A DNA stretch of 41,030 bases, from contig NZ_VLKT01000059.1 in assembly GCF_007830515.1 (NCBI RefSeq), positions 1 to 41,030 on the forward strand. Reading direction: 5' to 3'. Both the position numbers and the translations under genes were made by a program. Origin of the DNA: Mesorhizobium tianshanense. GTDB lineage: Bacteria; Pseudomonadota; Alphaproteobacteria; Rhizobiales; Rhizobiaceae. Position 1 is the first letter of the stretch; each line of letters opens with the position of its first letter. Of the stretch, positions 16,015-23,913 are shown one piece after another. Under the pieces are notes generated by a model. That model was given only the letters and a program-made list of their open reading frames with translations, was not told the origin of the DNA and did no database searches.

Positions 16015-17079
16015 TTGACCGCATTGATAAAGTTTGAACAGGTCTCAAAGGCATTCGGCAAACTCACCGTGGTCGATCTGCTCGACCTCGAGATTGCCAA
16101 AGGCGAGTTCCTGAGCCTGCTTGGCCCCTCCGGATCCGGCAAGACGACAATTCTGATGATGCTGGCCGGTTTTGAGGCGCCATCCAGCGGCGCGATCCGG
16201 CTGCAGGACAAGAGGATCAATCATCTGCCTGCACATCTGCGCAACATGGGCGTGGTTTTCCAGAACTACGCCTTGTTCCCGCACATGACCGTGGCCGAGA
16301 ATGTCGCTTTCCCGCTGTTGATGCGCGGGACGCCGAAGGCCGAGATCGCACTTCGTGTGGGGCGGGCGCTCGACATGGTCAAGCTCACCCAGCTCAAGGA
16401 CCGTAAGCCTTCGCAGCTTTCGGGGGGGCAGCAGCAGCGCGTTGCGTTGACCCGTGCGCTCGTCTTCGAGCCCACGGTGATGCTGATGGACGAGCCGCTC
16501 GGCGCGCTCGACAAGCAGCTGCGCGAACACATGCAGCTTGAGCTTCGTGAGCTGCACCGCCATCTCGGCCTGACCATCGTCTTCGTCACGCATGATCAGG
16601 GCGAGGCATTGACCATGTCCGACCGCATCGCGGTGTTCAACGCCGGCAAGATCGAACAACTGGCCTCGCCCGACGAGATCTATGACCGCCCCCGAACGCG
16701 GTTCGTCGCCGAGTTTATCGGCGAGACGAACCTGCTCAGCGGCATCCTGCGCGGTCGCGACGGCGACCTTGCCCGTTTCGAATTGACGGGTGGAGCTTCA
16801 ATTATCATCATGCAGCCACAGGCGATGGAGGCAAGCGGGCATGCGCTGGTCAGCCTGCGGCCCGAACGGGTGCGGCTGTCGCAATCACCTGCCGCAGCGA
16901 ATGCGATTCCCGTCACCGTCCAGGATACGGTGTATCAGGGTGATCACCTCAGAGTGAAAGTCTTCGGCGAGGGTGTCGAGCTCGTTTCAAAGGTCGATCG
17001 CAAATCTGCCATCTGGCCGGTCGGAGCGGCCGCCTTTGCGAGTTTCGAGCCGGCCGAATGCACGGCTATTTCGCAGTGA
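16015..17079 (+). CDS. ABC transporter ATP-binding protein, PotA type
   Basis: 354 residues from a TTG start at 16015 preceded by GAGAGGG; the ATG four bases earlier is in another frame that closes after nine codons. Walker A (GPSGSGKT, about 36-43), Q-loop (GVVFQNYALFPHMT), signature (LSGGQQQRVALTRAL), Walker B (VMLMDEPLGALD) and H-loop (VTHDQGEAL) are all present. A C-terminal TOBE region of about 110 residues (LRPERVRLSQSP...) follows, as in CUT1/polyamine ATPases. It energises uptake together with the two permeases. The 3' end overlaps the first permease gene by 22 bases. Confidence 0.93.
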   Translation: MTALIKFEQVSKAFGKLTVVDLLDLEIAKGEFLSLLGPSGSGKTTILMMLAGFEAPSSGAIRLQDKRINHLPAHLRNMGVVFQNYALFPHMTVAENVAFPLLMRGTPKAEIALRVGRALDMVKLTQLKDRKPSQLSGGQQQRVALTRALVFEPTVMLMDEPLGALDKQLREHMQLELRELHRHLGLTIVFVTHDQGEALTMSDRIAVFNAGKIEQLASPDEIYDRPRTRFVAEFIGETNLLSGILRGRDGDLARFELTGGASIIIMQPQAMEASGHALVSLRPERVRLSQSPAAANAIPVTVQDTVYQGDHLRVKVFGEGVELVSKVDRKSAIWPVGAAAFASFEPAECTAISQ

Positions 17080-18260
17080 GATCGGCGCTGCGGGCGCGTC
17101 TGGGCGCAATCGCGCTCGTCGCGCCGCTGATGTGCTTCGTCCTCTTCTTCTTCTTCTGGCCGCTGGCAACGATGATGCAGGCGGCCGTGACGGACGGCAC
17201 GGTGCGGGGAGTCCTTCCCGAGACTGCAGCAGCGCTGTCGGACTGGGATGGGGAGAGCGGGCCAACGGCGGCGATGCAGGCGGCCCTCATCGCCGACTTG
17301 CGCGCGCCGGCGCAGCAGATGGATTTCGGCGACGCCGTGCGACGGCTCAACAGCGAGATCTCGGGTTTCCGCTCCCTGATGTCCCGCACGGCGACAGCGG
17401 TCCGCGGCGCACCGGAAGGCAGCACGCTCACCCTTGTGGGGATCGACCAGCGATGGGGCGATCCGAAGTACTGGCAGGCGATAAGAAGGGCTATGCCGCT
17501 CTACACCGATCGCAACCTCTTGGCGGCGGTCGATCTCACGCGAGACGCGCGCGGCCACATCGCCCAGGCGGAAGGCGGCGCCTCGGCCAACCGGCAGATC
17601 TTGACCCGGACCTTCGTTATCTCCGCTGCCGTGACGCTACTTTGCGCCGCGATCGGCCTGCCTTACGCGATGATCATCGCCGCGAGCGGCGGCTGGGTAC
17701 GCACCCTGCTTCTGATCGCCGTGCTGCTGCCGCTCTGGACCTCACTCCTGGTGCGGACGGCCGCCTGGTTCATCCTCCTGCAGAACGAGGGCATCATCAA
17801 CGATACCCTGATCGCCCTCGGCCTGACGGACGCGCCGGTGCAGCTGATCTTCAACCGGACAGGCGTTGTCATCGCAATGACCCACGTCCTGCTGCCGTTT
17901 ATGGTGCTGCCGATCTACAGCGGCCTGCTTGCCATCCCGAACAATCTGCTGCCCGCCGCGGCATCGCTCGGGGCGACACGCCTGCAGGCTTTCCGCCACG
18001 TGCTGCTGCCTCTGGCCTTCCCCAGCCTGATGTCCGGCTGCCTGCTCGTGTTCATGGTCGCTCTCGGCTACTACATCACGCCCGCACTGGTCGGCGGCGC
18101 CGAAGAGCAGATGATCAGTTCGGTGATCGCCTTCTTCGCCACCGGCACCGCAAACTGGGGAATGGCGGGGGCGCTCGGCTTCATCCTGCTGGCGGTGACG
18201 ACGCTGCTCTATTTCGTCTATGGCCGGCTGTCGCGATCGCCGACGATGATGATAAACTGA
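17058..18260 (+). CDS. ABC transporter permease, PotB type, with large periplasmic insert
   Basis: 400 residues, against about 280-310 for typical PotB proteins. After the first membrane helix (IALVAPLMCFVLFFFFWPL) there is a hydrophilic insert of about 130 residues (roughly 45-175) predicted to lie in the periplasm. The usual permease core then follows from about residue 180 with five more helices and the EAA loop (AAASLGATRLQAFRHVLLPL). The insert is a known variation in some alphaproteobacterial polyamine/opine-type permeases and may help dock the binding protein. It overlaps the ATPase gene and is 3 bases from the next permease, so translation is probably coupled. Confidence 0.9.
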   Translation: MHGYFAVRSALRARLGAIALVAPLMCFVLFFFFWPLATMMQAAVTDGTVRGVLPETAAALSDWDGESGPTAAMQAALIADLRAPAQQMDFGDAVRRLNSEISGFRSLMSRTATAVRGAPEGSTLTLVGIDQRWGDPKYWQAIRRAMPLYTDRNLLAAVDLTRDARGHIAQAEGGASANRQILTRTFVISAAVTLLCAAIGLPYAMIIAASGGWVRTLLLIAVLLPLWTSLLVRTAAWFILLQNEGIINDTLIALGLTDAPVQLIFNRTGVVIAMTHVLLPFMVLPIYSGLLAIPNNLLPAAASLGATRLQAFRHVLLPLAFPSLMSGCLLVFMVALGYYITPALVGGAEEQMISSVIAFFATGTANWGMAGALGFILLAVTTLLYFVYGRLSRSPTMMIN

Positions 18261-18263
18261 GCA

Positions 18264-19082
18264 ATGCCCAGTCAAGCAAGCCAGGCTTTGCGCGCCACCC
18301 AGATTGTGTTCGGCTCCGCCGTCGTCTTCTTTCTGCTCGCCCCCGTCGTCGCCATCCTGCCGCTTGCCTTCAACTCCAGCATCTTCCTCAACTATCCGAT
18401 CGAGAGCTTTTCCTCGCGCTGGTTCGTCGAACTGTCGGAGAATGAGACGTGGCGTCGTTCCATCGTCAACAGCCTGATCATCGGCGCCGGCGCGACCATC
18501 CTGTCAACCGTGCTCGGCACGCTGGCCGCTCTTGGCCTGCGCAGCGCCTGGCTGCCGTTTTCCAGCACGATCCGCACGGTTTTCCTGATGCCCATGGTCA
18601 TCCCTGCCGTGGTGCTCGGCGTCGGGCTGCAGATGCTCTATGTGCGTACCGGCCTGTCAAGCACCTATCTGGGTGTGATCATCGCTCACGCGGTTCTGTG
18701 CGTACCCTTTGTCGTGGTCAGTGTCTCGGGATCGCTCAACGGCATGGATCCGTGGATCGAACGGGCGGCGGCGAGCTTGGGAGCCCCGCCTGCCCGCGTC
18801 TTCCGCTTCGTCACTTTGCCGACCATCATGCCAGGCCTGGTGACGGGCATGGTGTTTGCGTTCGCGACCTCCCTCGACGAAGTCGTGCTGACACTGTTCG
18901 TGGCGGGACCAAACCAGCGTACCCTCGCGCGACAGATGTTTTCATCGATCCGGGAAAACATAAGCCCAGCTGTCGCGGCCGCTGCATTCGTGATGATCGT
19001 CGGAACGCTCAGCCTAGCGGCGCTTGTCGGCTATATACGCTGGCGGCGCTCCAAAGCGGTGTCGCCGAAGCCACAGGCGTAA
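18264..19082 (+). CDS. ABC transporter permease, PotC type
   Basis: 272 residues, normal for the family. Six membrane helices are visible, the first at about 12-35 (IVFGSAVVFFLLAPVVAILP). The EAA loop is RAAASLGAPPARVFRFVTLP near residue 170, followed by ATSLDEVVLTLFVAGPNQRT, typical of PotC/CUT1 permeases. It is the second membrane subunit of the importer and the last gene of the operon. IS relics begin directly after its stop. Confidence 0.93.
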   Translation: MPSQASQALRATQIVFGSAVVFFLLAPVVAILPLAFNSSIFLNYPIESFSSRWFVELSENETWRRSIVNSLIIGAGATILSTVLGTLAALGLRSAWLPFSSTIRTVFLMPMVIPAVVLGVGLQMLYVRTGLSSTYLGVIIAHAVLCVPFVVVSVSGSLNGMDPWIERAAASLGAPPARVFRFVTLPTIMPGLVTGMVFAFATSLDEVVLTLFVAGPNQRTLARQMFSSIRENISPAVAAAAFVMIVGTLSLAALVGYIRWRRSKAVSPKPQA

Positions 19083-19144
19083 GTGGCGATTCTTGGACCC
19101 GTAGGTGGCTGTTGGCAGTTAGGCTGGGGGCTCGGCGTGTCTCG

Positions 19145-19273
19145 ACCGCCTTCGTTGAGTCCACCGTCAACAAGGTGATCGCCAAGCGCTTCGCCAAAAA
19201 GCAACAGATGCAGTGGACGCCCCGTGGCGTCCACCTGCTCATGCAACTGCGCACCCGCGTCGCAAAACTCGGC
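19145..19273 (+). pseudogene. Transposase C-terminal remnant (ISKra4-like)
   Basis: The translation FVESTVNKVIAKRFAKKQQM continuing QWTPRGVHLLMQLRTRV matches the C-terminal signature I associate with ISKra4-type transposases of Rhizobiales. Only about 40 residues are present and no start, catalytic core or end repeat remains. The exact family is from memory; the element identity is moderately secure. Confidence 0.55.
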
Positions 19274-19411
19274 GGAAACACATCAACTGTGCCTTCGATG
19301 CCGATTTGAACCCCTAGCCTGAATATCTCAAAGTGAGGGGGTGCATCGGCCCCGAGAATCTGAGAAACTGCTTTTGCAACAAAGAGTTATCAGATCCAAG
19401 GACGGGGTCCG

Positions 19412-19594
19412 ATGCAAACACACTGTATCTCTGACCAGCTCGAATTTGAAGGCTTCGACGCCCACAAAGTTGTCGCCGGTTTCGACGGTGGGGCGATCAC
19501 CTCGGATGCCGGCGCCTTGCTGCTTCGCCACGCCGACGGGGCTATCGGCCTTTTCGACCGGGTGGCCGCTTGCTTCATCGACCACCGCGATCGC
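19412..19594 (+). pseudogene. IS1380-type transposase, N-terminal fragment
   Basis: The frame from ATG 19412 reads MQTHCISDQLEFEGFDAHKV, then VAGFDGGAITSDAGALLLRH and IGLFDRVAACFIDHRD. The FDGG-x-x-TSDAG-x-LLL core with the first catalytic Asp is the N-terminus of IS1380-family transposases. After about 61 residues the homology stops and a different sequence follows. About 85% of the protein is missing. The stretch 19320-19411 probably contains the element's left end, but its mate is absent. Confidence 0.7.
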
Positions 19595-20062
19595 TGCCGG
19601 CGTCGTGTTGGGCGGTATCGAAATGATCCCAATGAAGCGGAAGCGACAGGCCAGGTAGGCCTCCAGTCGAACCCGTCTTTAGCCGAGCAGTTCGAAATCC
19701 TCTGAGTCTGATTGATCCAGCGCGGGACCCCTTCATGCGCCCTTAACCTTGCGTCGGCCACGCGTGGGTTTCCATCGCTCCCTTCAGGCTTCCCGTGCGG
19801 GGTCTGGCAAAGCCCGAAATCATAGCTTTCGATTCAGTCCCTCAGTTCCAATGCGAAACTCATTAGCTCAGCTAATCCATAGGCTAATATTCATCGTTTG
19901 ATTCTAGCTCGCGGTTCCTGGAGTCTTGAACAAACAGTTTGCGAATAGCCTGAACAGACGAAGAAGAATTATCAAACTAGATGCTAGTTTACTTAATATG
20001 GTTGCGGTTGCGCCGGATATATTAAGTCTAATAATTAGCAATAGCCATGCCGATACAAATAG

Positions 20063-20107
20063 TTGAAACAATATGTGACATACGATCATCTGAAACAGCA
20101 TGTGTAA
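20063..20107 (+). repeat. Imperfect direct repeat, 28-base period
   Basis: TGAAACAATATGTGACA (20063-20079) and TGAAACAGCATGTGTAA (20091-20107) agree at 13 of 17 positions with starts 28 bases apart. They lie 76-120 bases upstream of the small ORF. They could be paired regulator-binding sites or chance similarity in AT-rich DNA. Confidence 0.4.
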
Positions 20108-20110
20108 ATA

Positions 20111-20124
20111 TTAACTCAAGTTAA
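20111..20124 (+). promoter_or_regulatory. Palindrome TTAACT-CA-AGTTAA
   Basis: A perfect 6-base inverted repeat with a two-base centre, 58 bases upstream of the small ORF at 20183. It is of operator size and follows the direct repeat immediately. No specific regulator can be named. Confidence 0.4.
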
Positions 20125-20182
20125 GACGTAAATCACGGATCACATTAATGCTCTAATCCAGACAATAGCTAAGGAAACTTCG

Positions 20183-20320
20183 ATGGCTGCGATTTCAGAG
20201 GGAAGAGTAGAAGAAATACTCGAATCGAAGGTAGCTTTTCCTGAGAAGACGAGCAGAGACGCTCAGCTCTACATCATAATGCTCGATCGCAGTCGAAGCG
20301 AGACCCTTGATTTGTCGTAA
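20183..20320 (+). CDS. Small ORF, 45 residues, unknown
   Basis: ATG 20183 is preceded by AAGGA at 7-base spacing. The peptide begins MAAISEGRVEEILESKVAFP and ends RSRSETLDLS; it is acidic and helix-prone, without a signal peptide or cysteines. Its 3' end runs into the tail of the antisense DUF899 remnant region, so it may be either a genuine small protein or the first 40 residues of a longer gene cut by rearrangement. It is the nearest upstream plus-strand ORF to the amidohydrolase/peptidase/ligase operon, 671 bases away, but no functional link is shown. Confidence 0.4.
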   Translation: MAAISEGRVEEILESKVAFPEKTSRDAQLYIIMLDRSRSETLDLS

Positions 20321-20363
20321 ACACGCCTCCAGGAAGCCCGCAACCATGCCGCCAAGGGCGCCC

Positions 20364-20690
20364 GTCCCTGGCGTTCAGGTGGGCGACGTGGGCGACCTGG
20401 TCGGCCACCAGGGAGCAGCCCCGGCAGGCATGGTCGGGCCAGCCGAACACGCCCGGCTCGAAGAAGGCGCGGTAGACGATCAGCTGACGCCGACCGTCGA
20501 ACAGGTCGAGCAGGCTTGCCTTTCCGTCAGGCCCCTCGAACGCATACGTCTTCTCCACGGCCATCCACGGCATCCGCCGACGCTCGGCGGCCAGAGCGTC
20601 GCGGGCGTGGGTCTGGGCCTTTTCCTTCACGAGCAGCTGCTCGCGGGCCGCCTTCCACGCCTGCGGCGAAACCACCGGTAGTGTGTGCAT
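20364..20690 (-). pseudogene. DUF899 (thioredoxin-like) protein, C-terminally truncated
   Basis: From ATG 20690 the translation MHTLPVVSPQAWKAAREQLL, MPWMAVEKTYAFEGPDGKAS, LIVYRAFFEPGVFGWPDHAC and GCSLVADQVAHVAHLNARD matches the first half of DUF899 proteins, including the C-R-G-C motif. Intact members continue for another 120 residues or more (usually TTLVFVSRAP next). Here the match ends at 20364 and an unrelated sequence follows to a stop at 20274. The gene is a broken relic. Confidence 0.75.
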
Positions 20691-20850
20691 GGCAGGCTGC
20701 CCATTTTTCCGTCCGTTCTCGGCTGATGTGGTCACGGCTTTCAAAACCTCCCGCGCCTCGTGGCTGAAGCGCGAAACCATTCGCTGCTCATCGCTCGTTG
20801 CTGGTCGTGAGATAGTTTGGCACCTGACCCGTGGGAGTAACAAGTGTGGC

Positions 20851-20924
20851 GGTATTTCAGATGCCGTCTTGACCGGCCGGCATCTGAATCCTTCCGCACG
20901 AAAAGACATCGGCATTTCAGATAG
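20851..20924. repeat. Alternating TTTCAGAT repeats, IS21-end-like
   Basis: Three copies of a motif occur close together: GGTATTTCAGATGCC (20851-20865), CCGGCATCTGAATCC (20877-20891, inverted) and GGCATTTCAGATAG (20911-20924). Multiple terminal repeats of this sort are typical of IS21-family ends. No istA or istB coding remains nearby, so this is a solo end fragment. Confidence 0.5.
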
Positions 20925-20991
20925 TTCCATCGGAACAAGAAAGCGGCACAGGACGTTTACTCGGGGTCGGGGATGCCGTCACGAGTAACAC

Positions 20992-22014
20992 ATGGCCGCA
21001 GCGGCGGACACGGCTGAGCACATAAAGGAACGAACCACCGGCGAACTCAGGACGTTTGCCAAACGCAATTCGCAACGATGGAACCGCAGTTTGATCGCCA
21101 GCGTCCTCGGCCCCACCCCGAACACCAGCCCGAGCACCAGATTGTCCGGCCGAACACGAGGCTCCGAAACGGCTTCGTCGCTCGACAAAATTCTGGCTGG
21201 CGACAACCCCTTGAAACTGGAAACCGGGGCTGCCGATTGGTGGACGGTTCATCGCGGCTTGTCGCCTGTCCTGGGTACGGCCATTCACAACGGTCATGGG
21301 GTCCGCAGCGCCGTCGACGCGTTGCTGGCGATCTCCGACGATGACCGGTTGCGGGAGGAAGATCCGTTCACCGAGTTCGTCATTCGAGATGTCCCCAACC
21401 GTATCGTCTTCCACCGGTCGCGTTTCGAGGTCGACCTCAACCGCGCTCGCCAGGCGGCGGTCTACCTCTCGCCCGAACAGGCCTGGGGCATGGACATCTG
21501 GAGCGACAAACCGGCGCCCGAAACGATCGAGGATTCGCTTCGTGTGCATGACGACTATTATTCGATGCTAAGACAGGTCTTACGCGGGCTTGAAGAACGC
21601 CATGGACGTTTCGTCGTGCTCGATGTTCACAGCTACAACCACCGTCGCGGCGGGCCAAACGCGGCGCCATCCGATCCGGAGACCGCGCCCGATATCAACA
21701 TCGGCACCTTCTCCATGGACCGTGAACGATGGGCACATGTCGTTGAACCGTTCATTGCCACGTTGCGCACGTTTGAGTTCCGCGGGCACCGGATGGACGT
21801 GCGCGAGAATGTCGCCTTCGAAGGCAGAGGCGAGCAAACCCGGTTCATTCACGAAGCCTTCCCGGAGACCGGCTGTGCTATCGCCGTCGAGTTAAAAAAG
21901 TTCTTCATGGACGAATGGACCGGATTGCCCGATCGGGCCGCGCTGGTGGCGATGCGTGCTATGATCCGTTCAACGCTGCCGATCCTGGAGGATGGACTGC
22001 AAGCGACGACATGA
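20992..22014 (+). CDS. N-formylglutamate amidohydrolase-like enzyme
   Basis: 340 residues if ATG 20992 is used. Homology begins only around residue 65 (LDKILAGDNPLKLETG), so the N-terminus may be partly foreign and the real start uncertain. The body has the amidohydrolase pattern: AIHNGHGVRSAVDALLA, a Glu-rich REEDPFTEFVIRD, VVFHRSRFEVDLNRAR-like VFHRSRFEVDLNRARQ, FVVLDVHSYNHRRGGP (probable metal and substrate ligands) and ELKKFFMDEWTG. Classical members hydrolyse N-formylglutamate to glutamate. This is the branch found next to DUF1704 proteins, where the substrate is unknown. The stop overlaps the next start (ATGA). Confidence 0.88.
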   Translation: MAAAADTAEHIKERTTGELRTFAKRNSQRWNRSLIASVLGPTPNTSPSTRLSGRTRGSETASSLDKILAGDNPLKLETGAADWWTVHRGLSPVLGTAIHNGHGVRSAVDALLAISDDDRLREEDPFTEFVIRDVPNRIVFHRSRFEVDLNRARQAAVYLSPEQAWGMDIWSDKPAPETIEDSLRVHDDYYSMLRQVLRGLEERHGRFVVLDVHSYNHRRGGPNAAPSDPETAPDINIGTFSMDRERWAHVVEPFIATLRTFEFRGHRMDVRENVAFEGRGEQTRFIHEAFPETGCAIAVELKKFFMDEWTGLPDRAALVAMRAMIRSTLPILEDGLQATT

Positions 22015-23903
22015 GCAAAGCGCGAGCAAGCGACAGGCCGGCGAAAGCGCTCGACATGGCGCTTGCAGAAGATGTTCTCGCCGATATCGACGCTGGGAAA
22101 CCGGTTCGGCGAGATCTTGAAGATGGCGGGCGCCTCCACATCGATCGCGCGCTTCCCTTCCTTTGCGTCCATGTGAGCGACGAGGACGATGCGGCGCGGG
22201 ATGTGGCATCGTCCAACGCGTCGTACCTCATCACCCCCGATCTGAATGCCGCCGTGCCGGTAATCGAAGCCATTGGCGCCGCCATGGCGAAACGCTTCGG
22301 CGCCTTCGTGCTGCTGGACGTCGGCGAGTTGGAACGGGACAGGCTGCTCAGTGATGACGCCCCGTTTCTTCCGCCTTTCGAGATCACGCTTTCCGCTACC
22401 GATCAAGCAGCGGCCCGCGCCGCCCTCGACAGCTTTGCTTCGGCGGTCGAGAGCGTCGAGGTCAAGTTCCGCTCTCCGCGTCTCGATAAACGTCGTTCGA
22501 CGGACGACCCGCACGCGCGCCTTGCTGCGCGTCTCATTGGCCTTCCCTGTCTCACCGTGCGTTTCGCGCCGATCTATCGACAGCCTGACTCCGACGAGAT
22601 TTATCCCGATCTGCGCGCAAGACTGATCGCCAATATCGTCGATGCCGGACTGCAAGCAGTTGCCGCCTTCGTCAAAGCCGCCGGCATTCTGAGCCTGCCG
22701 ACGCACCGCGCGCTCGGAAGGCAGGCCTTCGTCGACGCTGTCAGCCGCGCCGATCGGAGCATCGACGACATCGCGGCGACCTTCGATTTTCTTCTGGCTG
22801 TAACACCGATCAACGCCGACGCGGCGTGGCGGGAATTCCAGGCCAGCGCATTCCAGCATGCGCCAAGGTTCCTCTATCGGCCGCTGGCCGTTCAGGTGGA
22901 TGTCGAGAAGAGCAAGCTCTTCTCGATCGACTTCGATCGCTTTGAGGACCCCGTGCTTTTCAACCTGTATCGCGAAAAACAGCAGGAACTCGATCTGCAA
23001 CTTTCGATGCTTTCCGCCCGGGAGACGACACCTTTCGTCGAGTTAGGCCGCGCGCTCTACGGGCGTGTCGAGCCTGCATTGCTTGATGCTGCGAAAGATA
23101 TTCTGGCGAAAACGGCGAATGCGGGGAAGAGCCAAGTGGAGGATGGCGAGCACGGCGAATACGCCGATTGCCTTTTCGTGGCGCGCCGGGCGCAGTCGAT
23201 GATCGAAATCTACCGCAGGCAGCATCCCGGATTCGAACCGATGATCGAATTGCGCGACGATCTGCCGGCTGGCCTGATGGTTTCTGGTTCCCGCCTGCTG
23301 ATCTCGCGCAGTACAAACATGGCGCGCCACAGGGTCGAGGCGTTGCTCAGCCATGAGATCGGCGTCCATCTGCTGACCTACTTCAATGGCTCGGCTCAAG
23401 GACTGCGCCTCTTCCGATCGGGCCTCGCCGGATATGAAGGCGTGCAGGAAGGGCTCGCGGTCTTCGCCGAGTATCTGGCAGGCGGCATGACAAGAGGGCG
23501 TGTGCGTCTCATCGCCGCCCGCGTGGTTGCTTGCGCGGCCATGCTGGAGGGTGCATCGTTCGAGGAGACCTTCCTGGTTCTGGTTCGCGACTACGGCTTT
23601 ACCGAGATTGGCGCTTTCAATCTGGCCCTCAGGCTATTTCGTGGTGGTGGCCTCGCGAAGGACGCGATTTACCTGCGCGGCCTGTTCGAGGTGCTCGATC
23701 ATCTCGGAAAGGGCGGAGCGCTTGATCCGTTCTGGATGGGGAAGATTTCGGCGTCGCATTTTGGTGTCATGCAGGAATTGAACATGCGCGGCCTGCTCAG
23801 GGCGCCAGAGATAACGCCTGCCTTCTTGTTGGATCCGCAGGCCGAGCGGCGCCTCGAAAAGGCACGATCGGGGCTCTCGCCGGTCGAAATGATCGCAACC
23901 TAG
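22011..23903 (+). CDS. DUF1704 / 'QEGLA motif' putative zinc peptidase
   Basis: 630 residues from ATG 22011, overlapping the amidohydrolase stop by four bases. A zinc-peptidase motif HEIGVH lies at about 448-453, and QEGLAVFAEYLAGG at about 479; its Glu is a likely third zinc ligand. These two motifs define the family annotated as 'flavohemoglobin expression-modulating QEGLA motif protein' and related to the eukaryotic MATCAP tyrosine carboxypeptidases. The N-terminal 300 residues include a segment (residues about 45-210) alternating Asp-rich loops and strands with no motif I can name. The protein looks complete and cytosolic. Peptidase activity is inferred from the motifs; the substrate is unknown. 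Confidence 0.88.
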   Translation: MSKARASDRPAKALDMALAEDVLADIDAGKPVRRDLEDGGRLHIDRALPFLCVHVSDEDDAARDVASSNASYLITPDLNAAVPVIEAIGAAMAKRFGAFVLLDVGELERDRLLSDDAPFLPPFEITLSATDQAAARAALDSFASAVESVEVKFRSPRLDKRRSTDDPHARLAARLIGLPCLTVRFAPIYRQPDSDEIYPDLRARLIANIVDAGLQAVAAFVKAAGILSLPTHRALGRQAFVDAVSRADRSIDDIAATFDFLLAVTPINADAAWREFQASAFQHAPRFLYRPLAVQVDVEKSKLFSIDFDRFEDPVLFNLYREKQQELDLQLSMLSARETTPFVELGRALYGRVEPALLDAAKDILAKTANAGKSQVEDGEHGEYADCLFVARRAQSMIEIYRRQHPGFEPMIELRDDLPAGLMVSGSRLLISRSTNMARHRVEALLSHEIGVHLLTYFNGSAQGLRLFRSGLAGYEGVQEGLAVFAEYLAGGMTRGRVRLIAARVVACAAMLEGASFEETFLVLVRDYGFTEIGAFNLALRLFRGGGLAKDAIYLRGLFEVLDHLGKGGALDPFWMGKISASHFGVMQELNMRGLLRAPEITPAFLLDPQAERRLEKARSGLSPVEMIAT

Positions 23904-23913
23904 GGGGCTCTTG

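Larger units (their letters stand above)
19595..20182. other. AT-rich intergenic stretch
   Basis: From about 19840 to 20180 the base composition drops sharply below that of the surroundings. No plus-strand gene is seen. A minus-strand frame at 19904-20101 would give a hydrophobic 65-residue peptide (start MLFQMIVCHILFQLFVSAWL) with no ribosome site obvious to me. The segment contains a direct repeat and a palindrome listed separately, so it may be a regulatory region for the small ORF at 20183, or foreign DNA. Confidence 0.5.

Noticed and set aside
20063..20107. Iterons of a replication origin
   Set aside because: Only two imperfect copies, no DnaA boxes seen and no rep gene nearby.
21849..23000. 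383-codon minus-strand open frame
   Set aside because: Antisense of the DUF1704 gene; low motif content and typical of high-GC shadow frames.
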